The notes beneath the pieces were generated by a model that was given only the letters and a program-made list of their open reading frames with translations, was not told where the DNA came from and did not search any database. A DNA stretch of 64,000 bases, taken from NCBI GenBank assembly GCA_051877575.1, contig JBJEJA010000020.1, positions 1-64,000 of the forward strand, read 5' to 3'. Positions 24,706-33,720 of the stretch are shown here, piece by piece. Both the position numbers and the translations under genes were made by a program. The DNA is from UBA2882 sp051877575. GTDB lineage: Bacteria; Bacillota; Clostridia; Lachnospirales; Lachnospiraceae. Positions within the stretch are counted from its first letter, which is position 1; each line of letters starts with the position of its first letter.

Positions 24706-26106
24706 TTATACCGGATAAGCACCGTTCTTTGTATCGGCCTGTGTTAAATCAACTTTTTCTTCCTGAGCCTTGCGGTATTTGAAGAAATCTACCGCTACCT
24801 GAGGGAATAATGCGTAGGACAATACATCCTCATCACTCTTAGCCCATTCTTTGCACTCTTCTTTGAGTTTATCCCATTCGGGCTCTAATAAGTCAGCGGG
24901 ACGGCAGGTAATAACTTCTGCATCTCCGATAACCTTTTTCTGAACCTCGGGATTGAACGGTTTTACGGTTTCACCATACTTACCGCTCAACAGGTCTTTG
25001 GTCTGTCCGGTAGCCATCTTGTAAGGCTCACCCATCAGGACATTCATAACTGCCTGTGTACCGACGATCTGTGAAGAAGGTGTTACAAGCGGAGGCTCAC
25101 CGAAGTCTTTACGTACCCTCGGGATTTCTTTTAATACTTCATCGTATTTATCTTCCGCATTCTGCTCTTTCAACTGGCTGACCATGTTGGAAAGCATACC
25201 GCCGGGTACCTGATATAATAAGGTCTTGATATTTACGCCCATTACCTTCGGATTTAAGAGACCGGATTTTAAGCACTCTTCTCTGTAAGGAGCGAAGTAG
25301 TCGGCGATTTCAGCCAACAGATCCTGATCTAATCCCGTATCGTATTCGGTTCCCCTGAAGGTCTCAACCATAACTTCTGTTGCAGGCTGGGATGTACCGA
25401 GTGCGAAAGGACTCATAGCGGTATCGATGACATCAACACCGGCTTCTACTGCCTTTAAGTATGTCATACTTGCTACACCGGAAGTATAGTGTGTATGCAA
25501 CTGGATCGGAAGTTCTGTAGCGCTCTTTAATGCAGTTACCAGTTTGGTAGCTTCATAAGGAACCAACAGACCTGCCATATCTTTGATACAGATGGAATCG
25601 GCACCCATATCCTCGATTCTCTTTGCAATGTCCATCCAGTACTGCTCTGTATAAGCATCACCTAATGTATAGGATAATGCGATCTGTGCATGACCGCCTT
25701 CTTTTTTGCAGGCTTTTACTGCTGTCTCAAGGTTACGAAGGTCATTTAAACAGTCAAAGATACGGATAATATCGATACCGTTTGCGATAGACTTCTGAAC
25801 GAAATGCTCTACCACATCATCTGCGTAGTGACGATATCCCAATACGTTCTGTCCTCTTAATAACATCTGTAACTTTGTGTTTTTAAATCCATCTCTTAAT
25901 TTTCTAAGTCTCTCCCATGGATCTTCTTTTAAGAAACGAAGAGATGCATCGAATGTGGCACCACCCCAGCATTCTACTGAATGATATCCGACTTTATCCA
26001 TCTTATCAACGATGGGAAGCATCAATTCGGTAGGCATTCTGGTAGCAATCAGAGACTGGTGTGCATCACGTAAAATAGTTTCTGTAATTTTAACAGGTTT
26101 TGCCAT
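24706..26106 (-). CDS. oadA: Oxaloacetate decarboxylase alpha subunit / pyruvate carboxylase B-type carboxyltransferase
   Basis: A 466-residue protein from the ATG at 26106 (GGAGGAAAAAGTA upstream; an in-frame ATG 5 codons earlier lacks a ribosome site). The N-terminal TIM barrel has TETILRDAHQSLIATRM, the metal-binding GADSICIKDMAGLL and the HTHYTSG motif of the family. It has no C-terminal biotin domain; biotin is on the separate carrier encoded in the operon. It moves CO2 from oxaloacetate to carrier biotin. It is the last gene of an operon with membrane pump subunits, so the complex probably couples decarboxylation to Na+ export. Confidence 0.93.
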   Translation of the reverse strand: MAKPVKITETILRDAHQSLIATRMPTELMLPIVDKMDKVGYHSVECWGGATFDASLRFLKEDPWERLRKLRDGFKNTKLQMLLRGQNVLGYRHYADDVVEHFVQKSIANGIDIIRIFDCLNDLRNLETAVKACKKEGGHAQIALSYTLGDAYTEQYWMDIAKRIEDMGADSICIKDMAGLLVPYEATKLVTALKSATELPIQLHTHYTSGVASMTYLKAVEAGVDVIDTAMSPFALGTSQPATEVMVETFRGTEYDTGLDQDLLAEIADYFAPYREECLKSGLLNPKVMGVNIKTLLYQVPGGMLSNMVSQLKEQNAEDKYDEVLKEIPRVRKDFGEPPLVTPSSQIVGTQAVMNVLMGEPYKMATGQTKDLLSGKYGETVKPFNPEVQKKVIGDAEVITCRPADLLEPEWDKLKEECKEWAKSDEDVLSYALFPQVAVDFFKYRKAQEEKVDLTQADTKNGAYPV

Positions 26107-26146
26107 TACTTTTTCCTCCATATTTTTATTTCAATCAAATTTCAAC

Positions 26147-27292
26147 TTAGAATACTCCGAAAATAGCCATGAATGTACCGGCCGCAACCGCAGTACCGAT
26201 AACGCCGGCTACGTTAGGTCCCATAGCGTGCATTAACAGGAAATTGGTAGGATCTGCTTCCGCACCGACTTTCTGGGATACACGTGCTGCCATAGGAACG
26301 GCGGATACACCTGCGGAACCGATCAACGGGTTTACCTGTCCCTTTGTCAGTTTGCACATCAGCTTACCAAAGAGTACACCTGCTGCGGTACCGAATGCAA
26401 ATGCGATCAGCCCCAATAAAACAATCTTTAATGTATCTTTATTTAAGAATGCTTCAGCACTTGTAGTCGCACCTACGGATGTACCAAGCAGAATAACGAC
26501 AATATACATCAAAGCATTGGATGCTGTTTCTGTCAGCTGTCTTACCACACCGGACTCTCTGAATAAGTTACCAAGCATCAGCATGCCAACCAAAGGAGCG
26601 GTTGTGGGAAGAATCATACATACCACGATTGTAACAATGACCGGGAAAAGGATCTTCTCCAGTTTGCTGACAGGACGAAGCTGTCCCATTTTGATCTTTC
26701 TTTCTTCTTCGGTGGTGAACAGTTTCATGATCGGCGGCTGGATGATCGGTACCAGTGACATATAAGAATATGCTGCTACGGCGATCGGTCCTAACAATGC
26801 CGTCTGTCCCAGTTTACCTGCCAGGAAAATGGAGGTAGGACCGTCGGCACCACCGATAATGGAAATAGCTGCTGCTGCCTTATCATTGAAGCCCAATGCA
26901 ATGGCTCCGAAGTAAGCTGCAAAAATACCGAACTGTGCGGATGCACCTAATAAAAAGCTCTTTGGATTGGCAATCAACGGACCGAAGTCGGTCATGGCAC
27001 CTACACCCATAAAGATCAGGGAAGGTAAGATTGCCCATTCATCCAGTAAATAGAAATAATACAGTAAGCCGCCGGCCGCATCTTCACTAATAGGTGCCAT
27101 AATATCCGGATAGATATTAACCAACAGCATACCGAAAGCTATCGGTGTCAAAAGCAACGGCTCAAAGCCTTTGGCGATAGCCAGATAAAGGAATACACAA
27201 GCAACAAGGATCATAACATAATTTCCCCAAGTCAGATTGAAGAACGCTGTCTGATGTATCAGATTGCTTAATGTACTTGAAATATAATCCAT
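26147..27292 (-). CDS. oadB: Sodium-pumping decarboxylase beta subunit
   Basis: A 381-residue polytopic membrane protein of the OadB/GcdB/MmdB family with about 9-11 helices. The core motif IIGGADGPTSIFLAGKLG (about 142-159) contains the Asp that takes part in Na+ binding and carboxybiotin decarboxylation. A second conserved segment is GSAGVSAVPMAARVSQK (about 325). It uses the decarboxylation of carboxybiotin to expel Na+. Confidence 0.95.
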   Translation of the reverse strand: MDYISSTLSNLIHQTAFFNLTWGNYVMILVACVFLYLAIAKGFEPLLLTPIAFGMLLVNIYPDIMAPISEDAAGGLLYYFYLLDEWAILPSLIFMGVGAMTDFGPLIANPKSFLLGASAQFGIFAAYFGAIALGFNDKAAAAISIIGGADGPTSIFLAGKLGQTALLGPIAVAAYSYMSLVPIIQPPIMKLFTTEEERKIKMGQLRPVSKLEKILFPVIVTIVVCMILPTTAPLVGMLMLGNLFRESGVVRQLTETASNALMYIVVILLGTSVGATTSAEAFLNKDTLKIVLLGLIAFAFGTAAGVLFGKLMCKLTKGQVNPLIGSAGVSAVPMAARVSQKVGAEADPTNFLLMHAMGPNVAGVIGTAVAAGTFMAIFGVF

Positions 27293-27335
27293 CTTGTTGA
27301 CCTCCTGTTTTATTTACAAACATATATCGCTTGTA

Positions 27336-27713
27336 TTAGTTTAATGTAGCAAGTACTGCACCTGCTTCAACAGGATCTCCGACATTTACATTAATGCTTG
27401 CAACTGTTCCGTCTTCGGGAGCTACCTGAGGGATTTCCATCTTCATAGCTTCCAGGATCAATACAGTGTCACCTTTTTTCACTGCCTGGCCGACGCTTGC
27501 TTCTACTTTGAATACTTTACCTGCTGCACCTGCTTCGATCTTGATGCTGCCTGCCGCACCGCTCGCTGCGGGAGCTGCTGCTGCTACGGGAGCTGCCTTA
27601 GGTGCTGCTTTGGGAGCTGCCTTGGGTGCTGCTGCGGGAGCACCTGTGGATGCGCCTTCTTCTACTACTACGTCATATACGTTTCCATTTACGGTAATGG
27701 TATAATTTTTCAT
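27336..27713 (-). CDS. Biotin carboxyl carrier protein of the decarboxylase
   Basis: A 125-residue carrier: a short N-terminal beta segment (1-18), an Ala/Pro-rich flexible linker with APKA repeats (about 21-53), and a biotinyl domain (about 55-125) with EAMKMEI, in which K91 is the biotin site. It shuttles CO2 from either carboxyltransferase to OadB. Confidence 0.96.
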   Translation of the reverse strand: MKNYTITVNGNVYDVVVEEGASTGAPAAAPKAAPKAAPKAAPVAAAAPAASGAAGSIKIEAGAAGKVFKVEASVGQAVKKGDTVLILEAMKMEIPQVAPEDGTVASINVNVGDPVEAGAVLATLN

Positions 27714-27731
27714 TTTACATATCCTCCTATA

Positions 27732-28508
27732 TTAGGCTCTCTGCCACTTATTTGTATTTGCTCTCTTAATACTTCTTACGACAAAACCGTCAGTACTTGC
27801 CGCACCTTCGCTTGCTGCAATCGCTGCCGCAATAACAGCAACCAGCTCCGTATCATCGGAAAGCTCCTCTTTTTCAATAATCTGTGCAATTGTATTGTCA
27901 ACTGCCTGTTCTGTTTTTACTTTTTTCTTAGCTTTTTTGTCAGCAATGGATTTCTCAATCTTCGGAATAATGCCGAATGCCATGATGATAAACATGATCA
28001 GAATCAGAACAATGAATACAGTACCCATACCGAGCAGTGTATTTAATGCTGCCTTTTTCATCTTCTCTCCCAATGTGTAATTGGGGCTGATCATCATATC
28101 GGGAATCAGCAATGCATCCTCGGAGTAATAAAGCTCTACCTGTGCATCGCGTTCCGAACCGTCTACTGTGGCATAGATCGTAAACTCTGTTGCTGTACCT
28201 TCTGCTCTGACAGAGCCTTCAATAACACCGTTATATGTTCCGATCTCTTCCTTTGCAGCTTCCCATGAAGCACATGCCGTAGGGAACATTTTGTCAATAC
28301 TCTGATCAGAATACATCTCCTGAAGCTGTTTTCCTGCTTCATCTACGCAATTCTGAGTTACTGCATTATCAAGCGTTTCAAAAATCCACCGGGTGTTGGA
28401 CTCAACCTGTTCCTGTGTATAGGGAAATACTTCTTCTTCCACATTGCCGCAGGCGGTCATTCCGAAAACACAGCCTGTAAGAGCTAAGACTAACAAGAAT
28501 TTTTTCAT
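27732..28508 (-). CDS. OadG-type gamma subunit with N-terminal lipoprotein domain
   Basis: A 258-residue protein. Residues 1-20 form a lipoprotein signal with lipobox MTAC (C20). An extracytoplasmic domain of about 130 residues follows, similar in character to secreted DUF3887-like domains. A membrane helix (about 158-177) and a Lys-rich cytoplasmic part match OadG. Ordinary OadG is under 100 residues, so this is an enlarged version with an external domain. The role of that domain is unknown; the C-terminal part probably assembles the decarboxylase complex. Confidence 0.85.
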   Translation of the reverse strand: MKKFLLVLALTGCVFGMTACGNVEEEVFPYTQEQVESNTRWIFETLDNAVTQNCVDEAGKQLQEMYSDQSIDKMFPTACASWEAAKEEIGTYNGVIEGSVRAEGTATEFTIYATVDGSERDAQVELYYSEDALLIPDMMISPNYTLGEKMKKAALNTLLGMGTVFIVLILIMFIIMAFGIIPKIEKSIADKKAKKKVKTEQAVDNTIAQIIEKEELSDDTELVAVIAAAIAASEGAASTDGFVVRSIKRANTNKWQRA

Positions 28509-28526
28509 ATCTTATATCATCCTTTC

Positions 28527-29957
28527 TTATACAGTTCCATGTTTTTTAGCGGGACGTTCATCTCTCTTTGTGAAGAGCATTTCGAATGCACCGATCACAT
28601 ATTTTCTGGTATCGGCTGCTTCTACAATCTGATCAACATATCCTCTCTTAGCTGCTCCTGCCGCACTGGTCTGATCCTTTGCGTACTCCGCTGCTTTCTC
28701 AGCAATCACATCGGAACCCTGTCCGTCATACATGATCTGTGCTGCAGTCTTCGCATCCATAGCACCGATCTGTGCCGTAGGCCAAGCCATTGTAATATCT
28801 GCGCCGATTGCTTTGGAATTCATTGCAACGTAAGCGCTTCCCATAGCCTGTCCGATCACAACATTTACCTTCGGTACCGTTGCGTTGGCGAATGCATATG
28901 TAAGTTTTGCAACCGCTTTTGCGATTTTCTTTTCGGAACATACAGTTGCTTCAAATCCTTTTACATTGGTCAGGGATAATACCGGAATATTGAAAGCATC
29001 ACAGAAGTTAATGAAATCGGCAGCTTTTTCACAGCCCTTTGCCGTTAATACCGCATCAAACTTCTCTGTTACTTTGCCTTCCTCGTCACAAACTTCGGTA
29101 CGGTTTGCAACAGCACCTACTGTCATGCCGTTTAATTTGATGAAGCCTGTTACCATATCCTTTGCATAATCTGCTTTCGTCTCAAAGAAAGCATTGTCAT
29201 CGGCGATCACGCTCAATGCAATGGATGTGTCACCTACGCAGTTAGCCAGTTCAGCGGATGCGCGGTTTAAATCATCCGTGCACTCAACGTAAGATGCATC
29301 ATCCTCATTGTTGCCCGGAAGCATGGATACCAAAGTTCTGATCTGTGTCAGGATCTCTGCTTCATCAGCAACCACATCAACGATGCCTGCCTCAGCACTC
29401 TGGAAAGCTGCCGCTGCGGTATCGCATTTCTCAGCATAATTTCCGTCCAATGCATTGGGGGAATTTACAAACAATTTTGCCTTTGTGCCTTCCATAAAGG
29501 TAAAATCGGTCAATGTAGGGATCATGGCAAGTCCGCCGCCACATGCTCCAAAGATTGCAGTAATCTGTGGAATCACACCGGAAGCCAATGTCTGTTTCAT
29601 GTAGATTTCTCCAAATGCATTTAATGCATCCGTTGCTTCCTGCAGTCTAAGTCCGGCAGAATCGATCAACCCGATTACAGGTGCACCCATCTTTAATGCC
29701 AGATCATAGAGGTTGGCAATTTTCTTTGCATGCATCTCGCCAACAGTTCCGTTCAGCACGGAAGCGTTCTGGCTGTAAACATACACAAGATTGCCGTCAA
29801 TCACTCCGTAGCCGGTAATAACACCATCTGAAGGAGTTTCAGTTTGTTTCAGGTTAAAATCGGTTGCTCTTGCTGTAACTGCCGCGCCGATTTCAACGAA
29901 ACTGTTGTCGTCGAGTAAAGCTGCAATTCTTTGACTCGCTTGTGAAGAATTACTCAT
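28527..29957 (-). CDS. Acyl-CoA carboxyltransferase (methylmalonyl-CoA decarboxylase alpha-like)
   Basis: A 476-residue carboxyltransferase with two crotonase-like halves: N-terminal (about 20-240; GLIDSAGLRLQEA, FGACGGGLAMIPTLTDFTFM) and C-terminal (about 260-460; VIGQAMGSAYVAMNSK, MAWPTAQIGAMDAKTAAQIM). This is the biotin-dependent family including MmdA, GcdA and propionyl-CoA carboxylase beta. It is somewhat shorter than the common 510-520 residues. It starts the operon, so the acyl-CoA substrate is carboxylated or decarboxylated through the same biotin carrier and Na+ pump as oxaloacetate. Substrate is not readable; methylmalonyl-CoA is the usual guess. Confidence 0.85.
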   Translation of the reverse strand: MSNSSQASQRIAALLDDNSFVEIGAAVTARATDFNLKQTETPSDGVITGYGVIDGNLVYVYSQNASVLNGTVGEMHAKKIANLYDLALKMGAPVIGLIDSAGLRLQEATDALNAFGEIYMKQTLASGVIPQITAIFGACGGGLAMIPTLTDFTFMEGTKAKLFVNSPNALDGNYAEKCDTAAAAFQSAEAGIVDVVADEAEILTQIRTLVSMLPGNNEDDASYVECTDDLNRASAELANCVGDTSIALSVIADDNAFFETKADYAKDMVTGFIKLNGMTVGAVANRTEVCDEEGKVTEKFDAVLTAKGCEKAADFINFCDAFNIPVLSLTNVKGFEATVCSEKKIAKAVAKLTYAFANATVPKVNVVIGQAMGSAYVAMNSKAIGADITMAWPTAQIGAMDAKTAAQIMYDGQGSDVIAEKAAEYAKDQTSAAGAAKRGYVDQIVEAADTRKYVIGAFEMLFTKRDERPAKKHGTV

Positions 29958-30002
29958 TTTTCAGACCTCCATTTTATATTAATTAAAAGAATAACGATTT
30001 TT

Positions 30003-30049
30003 GCGGATGGGCAGAGTAAACCCACTACCGCATCGTTAGAAGTATAACA
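30003..30049 (-). promoter_or_regulatory. Promoter and leader hairpin of the decarboxylase operon
   Basis: An extended -10 box TGTTATACT (TATACT at plus 30041-30046, TG at 30048-30049) lies about 85 bp before the carboxyltransferase start; a -35 match is weak. The leader just downstream has a GC-rich interrupted hairpin at 30003-30031 (GCGG..TGGG/CCCA..CCGC). No U tract follows, so it is not a plain terminator. Confidence 0.5.
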
Positions 30050-30114
30050 TAGAATTTAAAGTCAGGCTAGATGAAATTTGCATTTTTTACAGTATTTTAG
30101 CGGATTTTTCTCTT

Positions 30115-31362
30115 TCATTTCCATTCCGTTCCGTACAGAAACAGGTTGACCAGACGGGTCAGGCAATATTGATACGTGTATTTTTCCATATCCCCTGCCG
30201 TTTCAATAGGAACCATCGAGTAAATTTCTCCGTTTATGAACACCTTTTCATATCCGACGATTTCTCCGCTTTCCACAGGTGCTTCCAGCTCTTCTTTTAA
30301 TTCCACCTCCACATCTACCGTATCCCAATCCGCCAGCAGCAGATTGATGTCCTGCCAATCCATTGAAAGCGGCACCCGGTCCTCCACACCCTCTGTAACC
30401 GCAATCCACTCCGGAATCTCCTCTTTTTCGATATTTCTTTGACTGTAATCCTCTATTCCCAGCTGCATCAACGCCCGCGTATCGGACCATTTATAATCTT
30501 TATGAGGCGGCCATCCGCTGGCAAGCACTACGGAAACGAGTGTGCGGTCTTCTTTTTTTACCGCTCCCACGAAACAATATCCCGCCCGGTTCGTAAATCC
30601 CGTCTTGATACCGATTGCACCATCCATCATGCTTAAAAACCGGTCTTTGTTGCTGACCTGAAAAGTCCTGCCGCTCTGCAATTCGGAAAACTGATAGGTT
30701 TGGGTTCCCACAAGTGCCACAAACAGGCCATTCCGAATGGCGTAGGCTGCTATTTTTGCCAGATCGTATGCCGTCGTGGAGTGCACTTTATCCCCTTTTA
30801 CGGCATCCAGCCCGTTGGGCGTAATAAAATATGTATTCTCGCAGCCAAGATCCCTTGCTTTCTGATTCATCATTTCGGCAAACCCCTCTACGCTGCCTCC
30901 GATATGCTCCGCGATGGCGACAGCGGAATCGTTGTGGGATTCCAGCATCAGTGAAAACAGCAGATCTTTTAATTTATAGGTTTCTCCCTCTTTCATTCCC
31001 AGACGCACCTTGGGCATGGATGCCGCATAAGCGGAAACGGTTACCCTGTCCTCCAGATTTCCGTACTCCAAAGCCAGAATAGCGGTCATGATCTTGGTCG
31101 TGGATGCCATGGGCAGCACTTCATAACCGTTTTTTTCATACAGGACACGGTCGTTGGTGGCATCCATCAACAATGCCGCCTTGGCATAAAGTCTCAGTTC
31201 TTCCCGCTCAATTCCCGTCTCTTCTTCCGTTGTTTCCTGTGTCTGCGCCCTGACGGGGACAACCTGCCGTTCCGTCAAATTCACAGTCGTAAAATGCAGC
31301 AAAAAAAAGCACAGAAAAAAGATCCCCTTTCTTCTTGTGCTTTTCCATTGTCTGTTCCGCAT
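30115..31362 (-). CDS. D-alanyl-D-alanine carboxypeptidase (S11 family), first copy
   Basis: A 415-residue exported penicillin-binding protein: signal-type helix (about 12-30), then the S11 catalytic domain with SxxK (S87-TTK90), SHN (about 142-144, in LESHNDSAVAIAEH) and KTG (in IGIKTGFTNRAG). A C-terminal beta domain and an end stretch for membrane association follow. It trims pentapeptides in peptidoglycan. It lies 46 nt after scpB and is probably the last gene of the scpA-scpB transcript. Confidence 0.93.
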   Translation of the reverse strand: MRNRQWKSTRRKGIFFLCFFLLHFTTVNLTERQVVPVRAQTQETTEEETGIEREELRLYAKAALLMDATNDRVLYEKNGYEVLPMASTTKIMTAILALEYGNLEDRVTVSAYAASMPKVRLGMKEGETYKLKDLLFSLMLESHNDSAVAIAEHIGGSVEGFAEMMNQKARDLGCENTYFITPNGLDAVKGDKVHSTTAYDLAKIAAYAIRNGLFVALVGTQTYQFSELQSGRTFQVSNKDRFLSMMDGAIGIKTGFTNRAGYCFVGAVKKEDRTLVSVVLASGWPPHKDYKWSDTRALMQLGIEDYSQRNIEKEEIPEWIAVTEGVEDRVPLSMDWQDINLLLADWDTVDVEVELKEELEAPVESGEIVGYEKVFINGEIYSMVPIETAGDMEKYTYQYCLTRLVNLFLYGTEWK

Positions 31363-31408
31363 ATGCTTTTCCTCGCACCGCTTTTTAACAGTATATTCGC
31401 ATTTTTCT

Positions 31409-31981
31409 TTAAATATCCAACTTAAGTTGTACCTCTTTTTCTGCCTGCTCCCGAAACTCTTCCATTCTGTCGGTATTCATCTGCGGGAGTTCCTCCAAAC
31501 TGGTCACACCAAAGCTTCTCAAAAACTGCTCTGTCGTTCCGAAAAGCAACGGTCTTCCCGGTGCATCCAGACGGCCGACTTCCATGATGAGATCAAAATC
31601 CAACAGTCTGTTTACCGCATGGTCGCAGCTGACGCCGCGAATTTTTTCAATTTCGATTTTCGTTACCGGCTGCTTATATGCAATAATCGATAAGGTTTCC
31701 AGCAAAGAATCTGTCAACGTATATTTCCTCGGTGCGGAAGCAATTTTGATCAGCCATTCGTACATTTCCGCCTTGCTGCACATCTGATAAGCCCCATCCA
31801 GTTCCATCAGGGTAATGCCGCGGTCTTCGGCATTATCATATTCCGCTTTCATTTCCTCAAGCAATGCTTTTACCTCTTTGGCAGGCACATCCAAAACCTG
31901 TGAAAGCCTTGCTATCTCCACGGACTCGCCCATGGTAAACAATACCGATTCCAAAACGGCCTTCATTTTTTCTTTTTCCAC
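31409..31981 (-). CDS. scpB: Segregation and condensation protein B
   Basis: A 190-residue protein with two winged-helix domains; VLFTMGESVEI near the start and YKQPVTKIEIEKIRGV (about 103-118) are ScpB hallmarks. It starts with GTG at 31981 immediately after the scpA stop, using an AAGGAGG inside the scpA end, so translation is coupled. It is part of the SMC-ScpA-ScpB condensin that organises the chromosome. Confidence 0.96.
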   Translation of the reverse strand: MEKEKMKAVLESVLFTMGESVEIARLSQVLDVPAKEVKALLEEMKAEYDNAEDRGITLMELDGAYQMCSKAEMYEWLIKIASAPRKYTLTDSLLETLSIIAYKQPVTKIEIEKIRGVSCDHAVNRLLDFDLIMEVGRLDAPGRPLLFGTTEQFLRSFGVTSLEELPQMNTDRMEEFREQAEKEVQLKLDI

Positions 31982-32731
31982 CTATGCTGCCTCCTTTGAG
32001 GTAATATAAATATCTCCGAATGCCTCTTCCTGTTCGATCAGGATTTCCCCGACCTTCATCAGCTCCAGAATCACCATAAAAGTCACGATCACTTCCATCT
32101 TGGAATGCTGCTTTTCCAGCAGATTTCGGAAACTGCACTTTCTTTGGAGACGGATATAGTCATGGACATAAATCATCTTGGCATCCATATCCACTTCATC
32201 TTTTTCAATCTTGCCGAAATTGGATCTGATGGGATCGATCTTGTCCTCGCGGCGCTTCATCACGGACTCGAATATTTCTCTCAGTCCGGCCAGATTCACC
32301 TCGCCGATCAGCTGCTCATAATCCACGGGCGGCGTGTATTCAGCCACTTCCTTTGGCATTGTTTTATGTTTAAACCAGACCTTGTCCGCATCCATCTGCC
32401 GGTCCTTTAATTCATAAGACATATATTTATACATCTTATATTCCAGCAGTTTTTCCACAAGTTCTGCCCTCGGGTCTTCTTCTTCTCCGTCTTCGTTGAC
32501 TTCCTTCGGCAATAACATTCTGCATTTAATATCAATCAAGGTTGCCGCCATCACAAGGAATTCGCTCATCACGTTCATATCTTCCCTGTGCATCTGCCGG
32601 ATATAATCCAGATACTGGTCGGTAATATCCACGATAGGAATGTCATAAATATCCACTTTATTCTTTTCGATCAGGTGAAGCAACAGATCCAGCGGACCTT
32701 CAAACACCTGTAACTTAACCTCTAAAGACAT
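31982..32731 (-). CDS. scpA: Segregation and condensation protein A
   Basis: A 249-residue kleisin from the ATG at 32731 (AGAGGGATAACA before it; an in-frame ATG 5 codons upstream is less suited). It opens with VKLQVFEGPLDLLLHLIEKNKVDIYDIPI, diagnostic of ScpA. The C-terminal winged helix that binds the SMC head is at about 175-249. It is followed with no gap by scpB. Confidence 0.97.
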   Translation of the reverse strand: MSLEVKLQVFEGPLDLLLHLIEKNKVDIYDIPIVDITDQYLDYIRQMHREDMNVMSEFLVMAATLIDIKCRMLLPKEVNEDGEEEDPRAELVEKLLEYKMYKYMSYELKDRQMDADKVWFKHKTMPKEVAEYTPPVDYEQLIGEVNLAGLREIFESVMKRREDKIDPIRSNFGKIEKDEVDMDAKMIYVHDYIRLQRKCSFRNLLEKQHSKMEVIVTFMVILELMKVGEILIEQEEAFGDIYITSKEAA

Positions 32732-32763
32732 TGTTATCCCTCTCACTCTTTTCGTGCCAGTTC

Positions 32764-32792
32764 ATAATACTACATCTTGGGTTTAATTGCAA
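32764..32792 (-). promoter_or_regulatory. Sigma-A promoter of the scpA operon
   Basis: TTGCAA (plus 32787-32792), a 17-bp spacer and TATTAT (plus 32764-32769) on the minus strand, about 33 bp before the scpA start. Confidence 0.7.
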
Positions 32793-32829
32793 GAGGTTAA
32801 CTAGATATTGTTTGCATTTCTATCTGTGA

Positions 32830-33687
32830 TTATGCTTTCCGCTCCGGAGTCAGGGTGATTTCAATCAGTTCTCCCGGATTGAGGAAACGCAGAGGCAGGG
32901 TGTGCGTTCCGAGGCCTCTGCTCAAAATCATTGTAGTCCGGTTCTGTCTGAACAGGCCTCCGTCATATTTGGGAAACAGCCGGAGCGTCGGTGAAATAAC
33001 CCCACCCAAAAACGGCAGTCTGGCAATTCCCCCATGAACATGTCCCGAAACCACCAGATCCGGTCCGTATTCGGCATACACGGGAAAGTATGCCGGATTG
33101 TGGGCAATGAAAATGTGATACTTTTCCCGGTCCGGTGTTCCCAGTTTTTGTTCCAGATAGTCTTTTGTCATCCGCGGCGCATGAAACTTTTTATAGTATT
33201 CCCGGTCAATTTCCAAACCGCAAATCACAACGTTTTCTTCTTTCAGCAGAATCCGGTCGTTGTGAAGGCGGATCAGATTCGGATGTGTTATGGCATTTTC
33301 AAACCGCTCTGACATATCCTTGTATTTTTCCGGATAGATTGCCATACGGTATTCATGATTGCCGCTTCCGTAATACACCGGGTAACGATCGGCCAGTTTC
33401 CTGATAAAAGAAACCGTTTCATCGAAGTTTTTCCCCGGTTTTGCCGTTATCATATCTCCCGCGATCAAAATCCCGTCCGGGTTCAGCTCTTCTATTTTGC
33501 GAAGCAGTTTTTCATTGTCTCTGCCAAAGCTCTTTCCGTGAAGATCCGACAACAGGATAAAACGACAGTCTTTTTTTAGTTTCTCTCCGGTCAGCGCATA
33601 TTTTCTGACCACAAAGCGGTGGACATCACAAATGACAACCACCGCTATCACACAGATTATTATGATCAAAAACATTAATATTTTCAT
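32830..33687 (-). CDS. Membrane-anchored metallophosphoesterase
   Basis: A 285-residue protein: an N-terminal membrane helix (about 3-22) and a calcineurin-like phosphoesterase domain with LLSDLHGKSFG, GDMITA, GSGNHEYRM, a histidine segment FIAHNP and the VSGHVHGG motif, which are the metal ligands of the family. The ATG at 33687 follows AAAAAGGG by 8 nt. Its substrate is unknown; related proteins include YkuE and YaeI. Confidence 0.9.
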   Translation of the reverse strand: MKILMFLIIIICVIAVVVICDVHRFVVRKYALTGEKLKKDCRFILLSDLHGKSFGRDNEKLLRKIEELNPDGILIAGDMITAKPGKNFDETVSFIRKLADRYPVYYGSGNHEYRMAIYPEKYKDMSERFENAITHPNLIRLHNDRILLKEENVVICGLEIDREYYKKFHAPRMTKDYLEQKLGTPDREKYHIFIAHNPAYFPVYAEYGPDLVVSGHVHGGIARLPFLGGVISPTLRLFPKYDGGLFRQNRTTMILSRGLGTHTLPLRFLNPGELIEITLTPERKA

Positions 33688-33720
33688 ATCATATACCCTT
33701 TTTATCATCCGACGCTTTCA

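Noticed and set aside
27570..27660. Repeat-rich stretch in the biotin carrier gene taken as a tandem repeat element
   Set aside because: It is only the codon pattern of the Ala/Pro linker (APKA repeats) normal for such carriers.
30003..30031. Terminator before the decarboxylase operon
   Set aside because: The stem is interrupted and no U run follows, so it is listed only as a leader hairpin.
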